From Alphaproteobacteria bacterium casp-alpha6 (lineage in GTDB: Bacteria > Pseudomonadota > Alphaproteobacteria > Rhodobacterales > Rhodobacteraceae), in NCBI GenBank assembly GCA_001510135.1, contig LFER01000009.1:1-64000 (forward strand): a DNA stretch of 64,000 bases, in the 5' to 3' direction. Shown piece after piece: positions 8,608 through 19,160 of this stretch. How positions within the stretch are numbered: the first letter of the stretch is position 1; each line of letters opens with the position of its first letter. The notes beneath the pieces are model-generated. The model searched no databases, was not told the origin of the DNA, and saw only the letters and a list, made by a program, of their open reading frames with translations. The translations under genes were made by a program, and so were the position numbers.

Positions 8608-9059
8608 ACTGGTAAAACCTCATCCGACTTAATGCGCGAGATATGCAACAACGCCTCAACATCGGACATATGAGGCAATTTCAGGATCAAGTCGCGATAG
8701 ACGCGTTGATAATCCGCCATATCTTTTGCAATCACCGAAAGCCGCACATCGACCCGCCCGACAAAGGTCTGCAGCTCTATGACCTGCGGGATCAGGCGCG
8801 CGGCCTCAAGAAACTCCTCAAATGCGCGGTTTTGGGTTTTATCAAGCGTAATGCGCAGTGACACTTCGATATCATAGCCCAGCTTTTGCCAATCTATCAC
8901 CGCTTCCTTGCCTATTATTATGCCTTCCTCCCGCAATTTAGAAAGCCTGCGCGACACCACCGCAGGCGTGCTTGCTGACATCTCAGCAAGGTCAGCAACC
9001 GAGATATCGGGCACATTTTGAAGCCGGCGCAGAATGCGGCGATCTAGATCATCAAGAAT
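8604..9059 (-). CDS. Lrp/AsnC family transcriptional regulator (first of a tandem pair; likely ATT start)
   Basis: An Lrp-type regulator with the recognition helix in STPAVVSRRLSKLREEGIIIG, the hinge DWQKLGY and the RAM domain VGRVDVRLSVIAKDM. The first conventional start, GTG 9014, would cut off helix 1, because the in-frame codons upstream encode LDDLDRRILRRLQNV, the conserved Lrp N-terminus. Between the in-frame stop TAA (9074-9072) and this segment there is no ATG, GTG or TTG. ATT at 9059-9057 lies seven bases after AGGAG (9071-9067). An ATT start gives 151 residues, the same length as its partner. The call of family is firm; the start codon is inference. Confidence 0.88.
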   Translation of the reverse strand: MLDDLDRRILRRLQNVPDISVADLAEMSASTPAVVSRRLSKLREEGIIIGKEAVIDWQKLGYDIEVSLRITLDKTQNRAFEEFLEAARLIPQVIELQTFVGRVDVRLSVIAKDMADYQRVYRDLILKLPHMSDVEALLHISRIKSDEVLPV

Positions 9060-9074
9060 GATATTTCTCCTTTA

Positions 9075-9088
9075 TCGTAAAATTACGA
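9075..9088. promoter_or_regulatory. Palindrome between the Lrp pair and ilvC, candidate Lrp-type operator
   Basis: TCGTAA-AA-TTACGA is a perfect inverted repeat with an AAATT core in AT-rich DNA. It sits immediately upstream of the first Lrp gene's ribosome binding site and about 100 bases before ilvC. Lrp sites are typically degenerate palindromes around an A/T core, so this is a plausible autoregulatory or ilvC-controlling site. A partial copy of the CGTAAA half occurs near 9118. Confidence 0.4.
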
Positions 9089-9127
9089 ATTAAATAAATC
9101 ATATTTCTCTGATTTTGCGTAAAGTAG

Positions 9128-10210
<1,083 letters not shown>

Positions 10211-10217
10211 TCATCTG

Positions 10218-10261
10218 TGCGCCCCAACTCAGTCTTATGATTGGGGCGCAGTCCATTTTTT
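10218..10261 (+). terminator. Rho-independent terminator of ilvC
   Basis: TGCGCCCCAA at 10218-10227 pairs perfectly with TTGGGGCGCA at 10241-10250 across a 13-base loop, followed by a T-rich tail (10256 onwards). It starts seven bases after the ilvC stop codon. Confidence 0.85.
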
Positions 10262-10282
10262 CTTTATTTTGGCTGATTTCAG

Positions 10283-11221
10283 ATGCCCAGGGCACCTCAG
10301 ATTGCGGGCAGACATTGGATTATGGTCACCCTGCTGGGCATGATCTGGGGCGGTTCATTTCTTTTTACTGAAATTGCCTTGCGTGGCGTGTCTCCGTACT
10401 GGCTTGTGGCTTATCGCATGGGAATTGCGGCAGGTCTTTCCCTTATAATTTGGGGCAGATCAGGGTGGACCCTCTTTACCACGCAAGAGCGCTCCTATCT
10501 GCCCCTTTTGATGATTACATTACTGAATGCAGCGATCCCATTCACTTTGATCAGCTGGGGACAACAGCATGTATCCTCCGGTTTTGCAGGGGTCTCCATG
10601 GCTGCGGTTGGCCTGTTTGTATTGCCCTTAGCGCATGTGCTCGTCCCCGGAGAAAAGATTAACGCAAAAACATTATGCGGTTTTTTAATCGGGTTTGGCG
10701 GTGTGCTTTTGTTGATTGGGGGACGCGCATTTCAATCCAGTGGATCAGAATTGGAATGGTACGGGCGTCTTGCCTGTCTATCCGCGGCGGCTTGCTATGC
10801 GGTAAATTCCATTTTCACACGCAAGCTCGCTCCCATAAATTCTCTTGGTCTGGTCGCAGTCCCGTTAATCGGCGGCGCTCTATTCACATCGAGCTTTGCT
10901 TTGATTTATAGTGGACCTCCCACAGCTTTGGACAAGCCAACGTTATGGGCCCTTATTCTCTTAGCTATCTTTCCGACCACTTTTGCCGCCTATTTGAGGG
11001 ACGGGTTGATCCGCAGTGCGGGTCCGGTATTCATGAGCCTATCTAATTACATGGTACCGGTCTGGTCAGTGATTTTTGGGATCATCTTGCTGAATGAAAG
11101 CCTGAGCTTGCCGTTGATCCTTGCTCTTCTGCTCATTCTTTTTGGAACACTTTTAAGCCAGATCGACGCGCTCAAATCCTTGTTTTCAAACATCACAGGC
11201 AGAAACCGTAAAATCACCTGA
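10283..11221 (+). CDS. EamA/DMT-superfamily transporter
   Basis: A 312-residue integral membrane protein with about ten hydrophobic segments arranged as two EamA repeats. The first repeat starts MVTLLGMIWGGSFLFTEIAL and the second lies around RLACLSAAACYAVNSIF. The family exports metabolites such as amino acids or nucleosides. The substrate cannot be inferred, although its place after ilvC invites the idea of amino acid export. The C-terminus is a short basic tail. The ilvC terminator separates it from that gene, so it probably has its own promoter. Confidence 0.85.
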   Translation: MPRAPQIAGRHWIMVTLLGMIWGGSFLFTEIALRGVSPYWLVAYRMGIAAGLSLIIWGRSGWTLFTTQERSYLPLLMITLLNAAIPFTLISWGQQHVSSGFAGVSMAAVGLFVLPLAHVLVPGEKINAKTLCGFLIGFGGVLLLIGGRAFQSSGSELEWYGRLACLSAAACYAVNSIFTRKLAPINSLGLVAVPLIGGALFTSSFALIYSGPPTALDKPTLWALILLAIFPTTFAAYLRDGLIRSAGPVFMSLSNYMVPVWSVIFGIILLNESLSLPLILALLLILFGTLLSQIDALKSLFSNITGRNRKIT

Positions 11222-11295
11222 TCATAAGCCACCTTGACGAAGCTGCCGTCACTTTTCAGAGTTGTGAAGCTAAGATCAAAGTTGGGAGAATCATC

Positions 11296-12390
11296 ATGGA
11301 TCTGCAAGGTATAAGGGTCAATCGATTGCGTCAGTGCATGGCTCAAGAAAAGGTTGATCTCCTGACCTTGGGGCCGGGTGCGCATATGCAGTGGCTTTTG
11401 GGATTTCACCCCTTTCCTGATGAGCGCCCCTGTTTACTGTGCGTTTCACAAAATGGCATTGCCTTTCTCATGCCTGCCTTAAATGCCGAAGGGACCCGCG
11501 CAAGTACTGATTTACCCTTTTACGAATGGACCGATGCCGAAGGACCAAAAGCAGCCTTTCACAGGTTATTGGCAGACCTCGACATTCCCGAAATGAGCCG
11601 GATTGCGCTTGATGAAACGATGCGTGCGGATTTTGCAGCGCTTGTGCAAAACATGCGCCCCAAGGCGGAGCGGCAGTTTACAGCCTCAACCGTGGGTACG
11701 CTACGCATGCGCAAAGATGAGGAAGAGTACCGCCTTCTCAAAGAAAATGCGGCGATCGCTGATCGGGTGATGGAAACCGTCTGGGCCAAGACCTCCGCCG
11801 GACTGCGCGAAAGGGATGTGATGGATATTGTTCGTCAATCCTTCACAGAGCACGGGGCCGAACCTATGTTTCACATCATAGGCGCCGGTAAAAATGGCGC
11901 TTTCCCCCATCACCACACGTCAGACACAGTTCTCAAAGACGGCGACGCGGTGGTCGTTGATTTGGGTGGAGGCAAGGACGGCTATGTCAGCGATATTACC
12001 CGTATGATGTTTCTGGGCGATCCGACGCCAGAATATCTGAAAATTCACCAAATCGTTGACAACGCGGTCAGTGCGGCACTTAAAGCTGCGCGCCCCGGCG
12101 TGTTGGCAAAAGATGTGGACGCAGCAGCGCGTAAGGTGATAGCGGATGCCGGCTATGGCGACTATTTCGTGCATCGCTTGGGCCACGGGCTTGGCAGCGA
12201 AGTACACGAACAGCCCTATCTGAGCGCGTCCTCAAATACTGTTCTTGAAGCCGGCATGGTGTTTTCCATTGAGCCGGGAATTTACCTTCCCGGTGAATTT
12301 GGTGTGCGCCTAGAGGAGATTGTGATCCTGAGGCCAGATGGCCCTGAAATTCTGTCTCAATTGCCGCGCGATTTGGTTATTATCTCCTAA
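11296..12390 (+). CDS. M24 family metallopeptidase (Xaa-Pro aminopeptidase-like)
   Basis: A 364-residue protein with an N-terminal creatinase-like domain (about residues 5-130) and a pita-bread M24 catalytic domain. The metal ligands of the dinuclear site are all visible: Asp in AVVVDLGGG, Asp in VSDITRMM, His in HRLGHGLGSEVHE, Glu in FSIEPGIYLPG and Glu in RLEEIVIL. This supports an active Xaa-Pro dipeptidase or aminopeptidase P relative that removes residues next to proline; creatinase-like activity cannot be excluded. It stands alone between the EamA transporter and convergent glmM. Confidence 0.9.
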   Translation: MDLQGIRVNRLRQCMAQEKVDLLTLGPGAHMQWLLGFHPFPDERPCLLCVSQNGIAFLMPALNAEGTRASTDLPFYEWTDAEGPKAAFHRLLADLDIPEMSRIALDETMRADFAALVQNMRPKAERQFTASTVGTLRMRKDEEEYRLLKENAAIADRVMETVWAKTSAGLRERDVMDIVRQSFTEHGAEPMFHIIGAGKNGAFPHHHTSDTVLKDGDAVVVDLGGGKDGYVSDITRMMFLGDPTPEYLKIHQIVDNAVSAALKAARPGVLAKDVDAAARKVIADAGYGDYFVHRLGHGLGSEVHEQPYLSASSNTVLEAGMVFSIEPGIYLPGEFGVRLEEIVILRPDGPEILSQLPRDLVIIS

Positions 12391-12439
12391 CCGGACCCGG
12401 AGGCCATATCGCGAATGCCGGCTTGTTATCCGCAGCGCG

Positions 12440-13789
12440 TCAGGCGGCACTTGCCTCTACCACAGCGTCAACAACACCATCCACGACCTCTGTTAACAGC
12501 GTATCGCTTTCGCACTCAGCCATCACACGGATAAGCGGTTCTGTCCCAGATTTGCGGATCAATAACCGCCCTTGTCCTTGCAATTGCTGCTCCGCCGCTT
12601 CAATGGCTTTTTGGACAGAGGGCGCATCAAGTGGCGATTGACCTTCGCCATAGCGAACATTCTTCAAAAGCTGCGGAATCGGGGTAAAAACATTTAGCGT
12701 TTCGCTCGCCGGACGGCCCGTACGCATCATTTCGGAAAGGAACTGGAGTCCGGCAATCAAACCATCCCCCGTCGTCGCAAAATCGGTCATGACAATATGT
12801 CCGGATTGTTCACCGCCTAAATTGAACCCACCTTCCCGCATCTGCTCAACAACATACCGGTCACCAACTTGGGTGCGCAACAGAGCAATACTCTGTGAAT
12901 TGAGAAACCGTTCAAGTCCAAGGTTTGACATGACAGTCGACACCAAAGCACCGCCCGCCAATTTCTGTTCTGAGGCCCAGCGCGACGCCAAAAGCCCCAT
13001 CAATTGATCACCATCACCGATTTGACCTTTTTCGTCGATCAGGATCAGCCTGTCGGCATCCCCGTCAAGACAGAGGCCAACATCAGCCCCATGTTCCAAG
13101 ACCGCCTTAGCGGCACATTCCGGGTGGGTCGAACCACAGCCTTCGTTTATATTTTTCCCGTTTGGATGCACTCCGATGGAAATCACCTCTGCACCCAGCT
13201 CCCAAAGCGCCTCCGGTGCCGCGCGGTAGGCAGCGCCATTTGCACAATCAACCACCACTTTGATCCCATCCAGCCGCATGCCTTGTGGAAAGGTTGATTT
13301 CACACGTTCCACATAACGAAACAAACCATCATCCACCCTTTGTGCACGACCGATTTCTTTAACTTCAGCCAAAGAGATATCTTGCACCAGAAGGTCTTCG
13401 ATATCTTCTTCGACCTGATCAGATAATTTATACCCGTCCGGGCCGAAAAACTTTATCCCGTTGTCTTTGAATTTGTTGTGACTGGCTGAGACCATTATTC
13501 CCAAGTCTGCACGCATGGACGTCGTCAATAGCCCCACAGCAGGCGTGGGCACTGGCCCCAAAAGCAGGGCGTTCATCCCGGTTGAGGTCAAACCCGCCGT
13601 CAGCGCATATTCAAACATATACCCTGACTGGCGCGTGTCCTTGCCTATGACAACCCGCTTTGAGCGCGCCTTTTGCCGCCCGAAATAATTGCCAACTGCG
13701 GCGCCCAGACGCAACGCCATTTCAGCCGTCATAGGGTATTTGTTCGCCTCGCCTCGGACCCCATCAGTTCCAAATAATGTTCTACCCAT
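12440..13789 (-). CDS. glmM: Phosphoglucosamine mutase
   Basis: Converts glucosamine-6-phosphate to glucosamine-1-phosphate for UDP-GlcNAc and hence peptidoglycan and lipopolysaccharide. It is 449 residues long. The start is ATG 13789, giving [16 protein letters not shown]; the frame continues upstream but without homology. The phospho-serine loop is [20 protein letters not shown], the Mg2+ loop is [10 protein letters not shown], the sugar-binding loop is GGEQSGHI, and the phosphate-binding C-terminus is [13 protein letters not shown]. It overlaps the folP stop by eight bases, so folB, folP and glmM form one operon. Confidence 0.97.
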   Translation of the reverse strand: MGRTLFGTDGVRGEANKYPMTAEMALRLGAAVGNYFGRQKARSKRVVIGKDTRQSGYMFEYALTAGLTSTGMNALLLGPVPTPAVGLLTTSMRADLGIMVSASHNKFKDNGIKFFGPDGYKLSDQVEEDIEDLLVQDISLAEVKEIGRAQRVDDGLFRYVERVKSTFPQGMRLDGIKVVVDCANGAAYRAAPEALWELGAEVISIGVHPNGKNINEGCGSTHPECAAKAVLEHGADVGLCLDGDADRLILIDEKGQIGDGDQLMGLLASRWASEQKLAGGALVSTVMSNLGLERFLNSQSIALLRTQVGDRYVVEQMREGGFNLGGEQSGHIVMTDFATTGDGLIAGLQFLSEMMRTGRPASETLNVFTPIPQLLKNVRYGEGQSPLDAPSVQKAIEAAEQQLQGQGRLLIRKSGTEPLIRVMAECESDTLLTEVVDGVVDAVVEASAA

Positions 13790-14795
13790 AAAAATCTCCA
13801 AACTGGGCGGTTTGCCAGACATCAAACGCTTGGCGCGTTTCTTTGACATCATGCACCCTGAAAATCTGTACGCCCTGCGATGCTCCTACCATTGCTGCGG
13901 CAACAGAGCCGATCACACGGTTTCGTGCGTCTTCTTCGCCGGTAATTTTACCAATAAATCCTTTACGTGACATGCCAAGCAACACCGCCACTCCTAACCC
14001 GTGAAAGAGCGAGATTTTCTGTAGCAGAGCCAGATTATGGCGCATAGTCTTTCCAAATCCAATTCCCGGATCTGCAATAATTTGTGATCTGCGCACACCT
14101 GCATTCACCAGACGTTCTATCTGTAGGTGAAGAAAGTCATAAACATCCAAGACAATATTGTCGTAGGAGGGATTGTTTTGCATTGTCTCAGGCAATCCCT
14201 GCGAATGCATGACGCACACCGGAATCGATTTTTCAGCGCAAAGAGGTAAAAGCTTTGCGTCAAACTGAAAGCCCGATACATCATTGACCAGTTTTGCCCC
14301 CGCAGACAGCGCAACCTCCGCCACAGCGGCCTTGCGTGTGTCTATAGAAATGGCCGATGCGATACCCTGAAGTGCTTTGATCACCGGCTCAATGCGATAT
14401 ATTTCCTCTTCAACAGGAATTTCCAACGCGCCGGGCCGCGTGGATTCCCCACCGACATCAATGAAATCTGCACCCATTTGTGCAATCGCGCTTCCCTGAG
14501 CGATGGCTGCGTCGGTGCTTTGATACTGTCCGCCATCCGAAAAACTGTCTGGTGTTACATTCAAAATACCCATGATTGACGGCACAGTCATTGCCACTCC
14601 TGCAATCGGCGGGCGCGGTGCACAGAGCCGCTCTTTCCAGATTTCAGGGATCATATGAGCCGGAATAATTTCGCTCGTTTGATCGCGGGATAATTTTTCC
14701 ACATAATCAAACCATAACTGCCCACCAGCAACGCTCAGAGCTGAGTCTGGCCGACTGGCACTGCTATTAATAAGGGGTCTAAAATATGTCGACAT
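13782..14795 (-). CDS. folP: Dihydropteroate synthase
   Basis: Joins p-aminobenzoate to dihydropterin pyrophosphate in folate synthesis, the target of sulfonamides. The TIM-barrel motifs are clear: [58 protein letters not shown] and [10 protein letters not shown]. About 75 residues precede the barrel, a tail common in Rhodobacterales enzymes. ATG 14795 gives 337 residues and is preferred over an upstream in-frame TTG at 14813. It is cotranscribed with folB (upstream) and glmM (downstream, overlapping). Confidence 0.95.
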   Translation of the reverse strand: MSTYFRPLINSSASRPDSALSVAGGQLWFDYVEKLSRDQTSEIIPAHMIPEIWKERLCAPRPPIAGVAMTVPSIMGILNVTPDSFSDGGQYQSTDAAIAQGSAIAQMGADFIDVGGESTRPGALEIPVEEEIYRIEPVIKALQGIASAISIDTRKAAVAEVALSAGAKLVNDVSGFQFDAKLLPLCAEKSIPVCVMHSQGLPETMQNNPSYDNIVLDVYDFLHLQIERLVNAGVRRSQIIADPGIGFGKTMRHNLALLQKISLFHGLGVAVLLGMSRKGFIGKITGEEDARNRVIGSVAAAMVGASQGVQIFRVHDVKETRQAFDVWQTAQFGDFYG

Positions 14796-14833
14796 ATGCC
14801 GCTCTTGCCGCAATTTACACCAAGTTGCAATAA

Positions 14834-15754
14834 CTAGAGCGCGTCTGGTCCCACCCCACGAAACAGGATTAGGGGATCGTCCTGCTCACTGTCAAAAGAG
14901 CCTATGGCCATAACATGCTTTGCATTTAAGCTGTGCCCCAACCAAAGGGCGAGCCCAAGCGTATCGCTCACAGGTCCCTTAGGCGGTTGAGTAGCATCAA
15001 GCACCATTTTTGAAGGCGCCCATACACAAAGTTCGTTATGTTTTATCGCCCAATCCAATTCCGTCTTACTGCCAACCACGACACATCGATCGTCTTTGGA
15101 CGCCAGAACCCAAGCGTTTTGTTCGATAGATAAAAGTGCAATCCTTCGATCGACCATCGCATGTCCGGTTAATGATTTCCCGTCAACGGGCAAATCAACA
15201 CAGATTATGCTAGGTGTGTCAGAGACAGAAAGTGTATCAAGCCAGCCTGACAAGGACGCGGAGGCAATAGCGTCATTTGACAGGCAAATAATCTGCGGCC
15301 TTGGTCCAACCTGAAAGTGCTCAGCAGGCTCTACAGAAAAGTCTTTCGCACTGCGCACGATTTCAACTCCCAAAGCACCGGGTCCTCGATCCAATTTTTC
15401 GATACGGACAAAAACGCGCAGTGCTTGGGGTTCCAACAAAATACGCTCTGCAATACGTTCAGCGAGCGTTTCCAACAGGTTAAGCCGCTCTTTTGCAAGC
15501 TCCACGGCAATCGCTTCGCTGACTTTGTCATAAGATAGAATTCTGTCCACGTCATCGGAGATTTCGCTGAGCGGACGCACTTCGACGACAACATTAAAAC
15601 AAACTCTTTGGGTTTTTCCGCGTTCCTGCTGAAATGCTCCGATGTCGACTTCTACAATATGATCACGCAGCGAAATGCGGTCCGCAAGCTCAGGCGCGCC
15701 CGCTTTTGAACGCGCATCGGGATGTTCGAACGCTAATCGAATTTCGCTGGTCAT
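14834..15754 (-). CDS. folB: Dihydroneopterin aldolase with a long C-terminal extension
   Basis: Residues from about 25 to 145 form the FolB domain, with ISLRDHIVEVDIGAFQQERGK, the SYDKVSEAI segment and the LLETLAERIAERIL helix carrying the substrate-binding Glu. The domain normally makes up the whole ~120-residue protein, but here about 160 further residues follow with no family I recognise. They have alternating hydrophobic strands such as QIICLSNDA and PSIICVDLPVDGKS. FolB cleaves dihydroneopterin to the pterin used by FolK and FolP, and it lies directly before folP. folK is absent from the cluster. Confidence 0.85.
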   Translation of the reverse strand: MTSEIRLAFEHPDARSKAGAPELADRISLRDHIVEVDIGAFQQERGKTQRVCFNVVVEVRPLSEISDDVDRILSYDKVSEAIAVELAKERLNLLETLAERIAERILLEPQALRVFVRIEKLDRGPGALGVEIVRSAKDFSVEPAEHFQVGPRPQIICLSNDAIASASLSGWLDTLSVSDTPSIICVDLPVDGKSLTGHAMVDRRIALLSIEQNAWVLASKDDRCVVVGSKTELDWAIKHNELCVWAPSKMVLDATQPPKGPVSDTLGLALWLGHSLNAKHVMAIGSFDSEQDDPLILFRGVGPDAL

Positions 15755-15876
15755 AACATCAAATCCCCAAATGGCCTGAGATTAGGTTTACACAGTTCAA
15801 GGCGCTATACCCACGCCTGTCACGTCAATATGTCATCCAACTGCGGCAAATCTGAAGATTTAGGCGGCAAATACAA

Positions 15877-16497
15877 TCATTTTTTGGCGACGTAAAAATG
15901 ATGATACCCAATTGTTGCAGTGCGGCGCATTTTTTTTATCCATCGGGGAGAAACAGATTTTGCATGGTAAAACAACGCCCCTTTGGTCAATTCGCGGGGG
16001 GCGCCGTTTAGCATGATCTTTGCAATCTTCGCCGATTGGGAAAAGGCCAAAGGCTCCGCAATATACTCGGCTTTGCCGTCACACATGTAACTGAATTGGC
16101 ATGCATTGCGCATTGAACTGCCTTGGGAGACAACCTCGCAAACGCTATCTGGATAGGATTTACTCGCCACCCGGTTTAATATCACCTCTGCTACGGCATA
16201 TTGCCCCTTTACGGTTTCCCCGCGGGCTTCGAAATAAATTGCATTCGCAAGACATTCCCAATTCTTCCCGCCTCTGACGAAGGGCAGCTGGTCAAGATGT
16301 TCTTTAGAATAAATTTTCGCATTGCGCGCATTGAAAAAGGCTGAAATTTTGTTCAGCTGTGGGCGGGACATATTCGCTTTAAATGTGCTATCAAACGATA
16401 ATACCTTTTCAAAATTGCCAATCATCGGTTCCGATGCGAGCGATGTCGCAAAAAAGATGCTCGAAAGCAGGAAAAAGATTTTGGGCCAAAATTTCAT
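15877..16497 (-). CDS. Cell wall hydrolase, SleB-type (Hydrolase_2)
   Basis: A 206-residue secreted protein with an N-terminal signal peptide (MKFWPKIFFLLSSIFFATSLA). The Hydrolase_2/SleB domain covers about residues 75-205: ECLANAIYFEARGE with the catalytic-type Glu, AVAEVILNRV, CQFSYMCDG and the final ALFYHAKSVSPRW region. Members are spore cortex lytic enzyme relatives that, in non-sporulating alphaproteobacteria, are thought to cleave peptidoglycan glycan strands during growth. It lies downstream of the PPDK-like gene with a gap of about 60 bases and may be transcribed on its own. Confidence 0.88.
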   Translation of the reverse strand: MKFWPKIFFLLSSIFFATSLASEPMIGNFEKVLSFDSTFKANMSRPQLNKISAFFNARNAKIYSKEHLDQLPFVRGGKNWECLANAIYFEARGETVKGQYAVAEVILNRVASKSYPDSVCEVVSQGSSMRNACQFSYMCDGKAEYIAEPLAFSQSAKIAKIMLNGAPRELTKGALFYHAKSVSPRWIKKMRRTATIGYHHFYVAKK

Positions 16498-16559
16498 TTT
16501 TTCAATCTGACTGAGGGTCCAATTATAGCAAGATAGACGAGCAAAACGTTGCGCGCTCT

Positions 16560-19100
16560 CTAATGTCTCTTATCTGAAATTGCAAGCTGTGCAGCGGCAA
16601 GACGTGCAACAGGCACACGGAAGGGTGAGCAGGACACGTAATTGAAATTATTTTGACGGCAAAAGGCGATAGATTCGGGGCTACCTCCATGTTCTCCGCA
16701 AATGGATATAATGATGTCAGGATCAGCCAATCTTGCGCGCTCTGCGCCCAGTCTTAGCAATTCGCCTACGCCTTCTGTATCCAAGGTATGGAACGGATCC
16801 TCCGGGAACACTTCTTGCTGCACATATGCCCCCATAAACCGCCCCGCATCGTCACGTGACAACCCGTATGTCATCTGGGTCAGATCGTTTGTTCCAAAAC
16901 TAAGGAAGGCGGAGTTCAGCGCAATGTCACCTGCACGCAGCGCGGCACGGGGCGTTTCAACCATAACACCGAGACGGTAATCAAAATTCGACCCCGTTTT
17001 GGTGCGCACTTCGGAGGCAACAGCATCAATGCGGGACTTTACCAGTTCAACCTCTCTTTTAGCGCTTACCAGCGGGATCATAATTTCTGGGACAACGGGG
17101 TTTTTTTCAAGGCTTGCGGCGATCGTTGCCTCAAAAATAGCGCGTGCCTGCATTTCATAAATCTCTGGCACCGTAATCCCAAGGCGCACGCCTCGCATGC
17201 CCAACATGGGATTGTATTCACTCATCTCTTGGACACGGCGTGTCACATCTGAGAGCGGCAAATCAAGAGCTTCGGCGAGGTCTCGAAGACCGACACGATC
17301 AGAAGGTAGAAATTCGTGAAGCGGCGGATCAAAGAGGCGAATACAAACAGGTGTGCCCTCCATAATTCTAAAAAGGGCAATAAAGTCATTGCGCTGCATG
17401 GGCAGCAGCCTGTCCAAAACAGCTTCACGTTCTTCGCGTGACTTGGCAAAAATCATTTCCTGCATTACAGTCATGCGGTCTGCGTCAAAAAACATATGTT
17501 CAGTGCGGCAAAGACCTATCCCGTGGGCTCCAAAATTACGCGCGGTTTGCGCATCAGCAGTGGTATCAGCGTTAGCACGCACCTGAATGTCACAGGCCTC
17601 TCCTGCCCAAGTCATAAGCGTCTGGAATGTATCGTCGAGTAACGCTTCTACCATATCCGCACGTCCAGCAAGAATTTCACCCCGAGTGCCATCAACGGTT
17701 ATAAAATCACCCTCTTTAAAGACCCGCCCGTCGATTGAGACAAGCTGTTTGCGTCTCGTGTGGAATCGCATGCTACTTGCCCCAACAATACAGGGAAGAC
17801 CCATCCCTCGTCCGATCACCGCCGCATGGCTGGTCATGCCGCCCCTTTCGGTCAAAACCGCATTCGCTGCATGCATGCCACGCACATCTTCTGGGCTGGT
17901 TTCCCGCCTCACTAGTATGCAGGGTTCCTCGCGCGATTTACAGGCAAGCGCAGCCTCAGCAGAAAATACGATCTGTCCCGCAGCCGCGCCCGGGCTGGCT
18001 GCAATGCCGCGCCCTATGATGTCGCGTGCCACATTTGGGGACACCTGACGATGCAAAAGCCCTCCAAGTGTCATTGGATCGATCCGCATCAGGGCTTCTT
18101 CTTTTGAAATGATGTCATTTTGCGCCAAGGAAACGGCGATGCGCACCGCTGCGCGCGGTTCGCGTGCCACCTTGACCCCATCCAAAATATGTAATGTCCC
18201 GTCTTCTATCGTGAATTCAATTTGCATCTCCTCGCGAAGGCGCCGCCGCATCAATTCCGCCTGATCTCTCAGAGTTTGGAAAATCTCCGGACAATCTTCT
18301 TCCAAAGACCCTCCTCTGTCGTCGCGTGTGAGGTAGAGCGTTCCCTGACCGTTGGCCAAAGCGTCCCGCCATTGACTTTGACGGCGATAGCGCCCCGTGA
18401 TTTGAGGTAGGCCAGTTTCGCTGTTCACAAGTTGCAATACTCCGGCCCCGCATTCTCCGCGACCAACGCCAAAGGCCATTTTTTGCACAATGAGTCCGAG
18501 CCCTGCATCCACCGGAGCACCTTTGGCCTGCCGCAAAAGTCGCGCCGTCGTGCCTTCCCAAGCCCGTGCCATTGAGCGGAGCACTTCGGCAAGCTGTACT
18601 GATTTTTCCTGGGGAAATGGTTCTTCGGTTTCTTCCTCATATGCGGCAAGTGCCTCTGCCAAGGCTTGTGGCCCCTGTCCGTCGATATGATCAAAAATAT
18701 CTGGGTCAAGACGGGCTACGTGCACCGAATACCCCTGCACAAACCGAAAATAAATCTTTGCCGCGGGACCTTCACCCAAGGTTTCTGATAACCTATGAAA
18801 CGCCTCATCATTCATACCAATATTCAACACCGCACCCGGACCGCCCCAATCTGGGCTTTCTGAGGACGGTCTGACACAAAGCAGATCCTCATCTGCGAAG
18901 GTATTCAGTATCTCAGCCATGTCCGGGGCTTCACCAGCGGCAATTTTATGCACCATATCAAAGGACAATGCGACCGTACGCGGTACGGGAAGGTCCAAGC
19001 GAACAAGACGTTGCAAACATTTGGCCCGCCCTCCATGCGTGGGTGTTGTGATTGGCGCAGTTTGCGTGATCAGGGCAATATCAGAATCCATTTGCTGCAT
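16560..19100 (-). CDS. PEP-utilising enzyme related to pyruvate phosphate dikinase
   Basis: An 846-residue protein with the three-domain layout of PPDK. The central phosphohistidine domain has the swivelling His in RGGMTSHAAVIGRGMGLPCIVG. The C-terminal PEP/pyruvate barrel has LCRTEHMFF, LGVMVETPRAAL, FLSFGTNDLTQMTYG and the catalytic Cys in ISICGEHGG. The N-terminal ATP-grasp part is more divergent and slightly short: the usual RSGA..SMPGMMDT loop is replaced by RPSSESPDWGGPGAVLN. It may therefore be a true PPDK or a PEP-binding relative with altered nucleotide use. It follows glyS by 60 bases and probably shares its transcript. Confidence 0.82.
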   Translation of the reverse strand: MQQMDSDIALITQTAPITTPTHGGRAKCLQRLVRLDLPVPRTVALSFDMVHKIAAGEAPDMAEILNTFADEDLLCVRPSSESPDWGGPGAVLNIGMNDEAFHRLSETLGEGPAAKIYFRFVQGYSVHVARLDPDIFDHIDGQGPQALAEALAAYEEETEEPFPQEKSVQLAEVLRSMARAWEGTTARLLRQAKGAPVDAGLGLIVQKMAFGVGRGECGAGVLQLVNSETGLPQITGRYRRQSQWRDALANGQGTLYLTRDDRGGSLEEDCPEIFQTLRDQAELMRRRLREEMQIEFTIEDGTLHILDGVKVAREPRAAVRIAVSLAQNDIISKEEALMRIDPMTLGGLLHRQVSPNVARDIIGRGIAASPGAAAGQIVFSAEAALACKSREEPCILVRRETSPEDVRGMHAANAVLTERGGMTSHAAVIGRGMGLPCIVGASSMRFHTRRKQLVSIDGRVFKEGDFITVDGTRGEILAGRADMVEALLDDTFQTLMTWAGEACDIQVRANADTTADAQTARNFGAHGIGLCRTEHMFFDADRMTVMQEMIFAKSREEREAVLDRLLPMQRNDFIALFRIMEGTPVCIRLFDPPLHEFLPSDRVGLRDLAEALDLPLSDVTRRVQEMSEYNPMLGMRGVRLGITVPEIYEMQARAIFEATIAASLEKNPVVPEIMIPLVSAKREVELVKSRIDAVASEVRTKTGSNFDYRLGVMVETPRAALRAGDIALNSAFLSFGTNDLTQMTYGLSRDDAGRFMGAYVQQEVFPEDPFHTLDTEGVGELLRLGAERARLADPDIIISICGEHGGSPESIAFCRQNNFNYVSCSPFRVPVARLAAAQLAISDKRH

Positions 19101-19160
19101 TGCGGCACCTTCTTTCTTCGCTGCAGCATAGACAGAAAGTTTTAACGATCAAGGAAAAGC

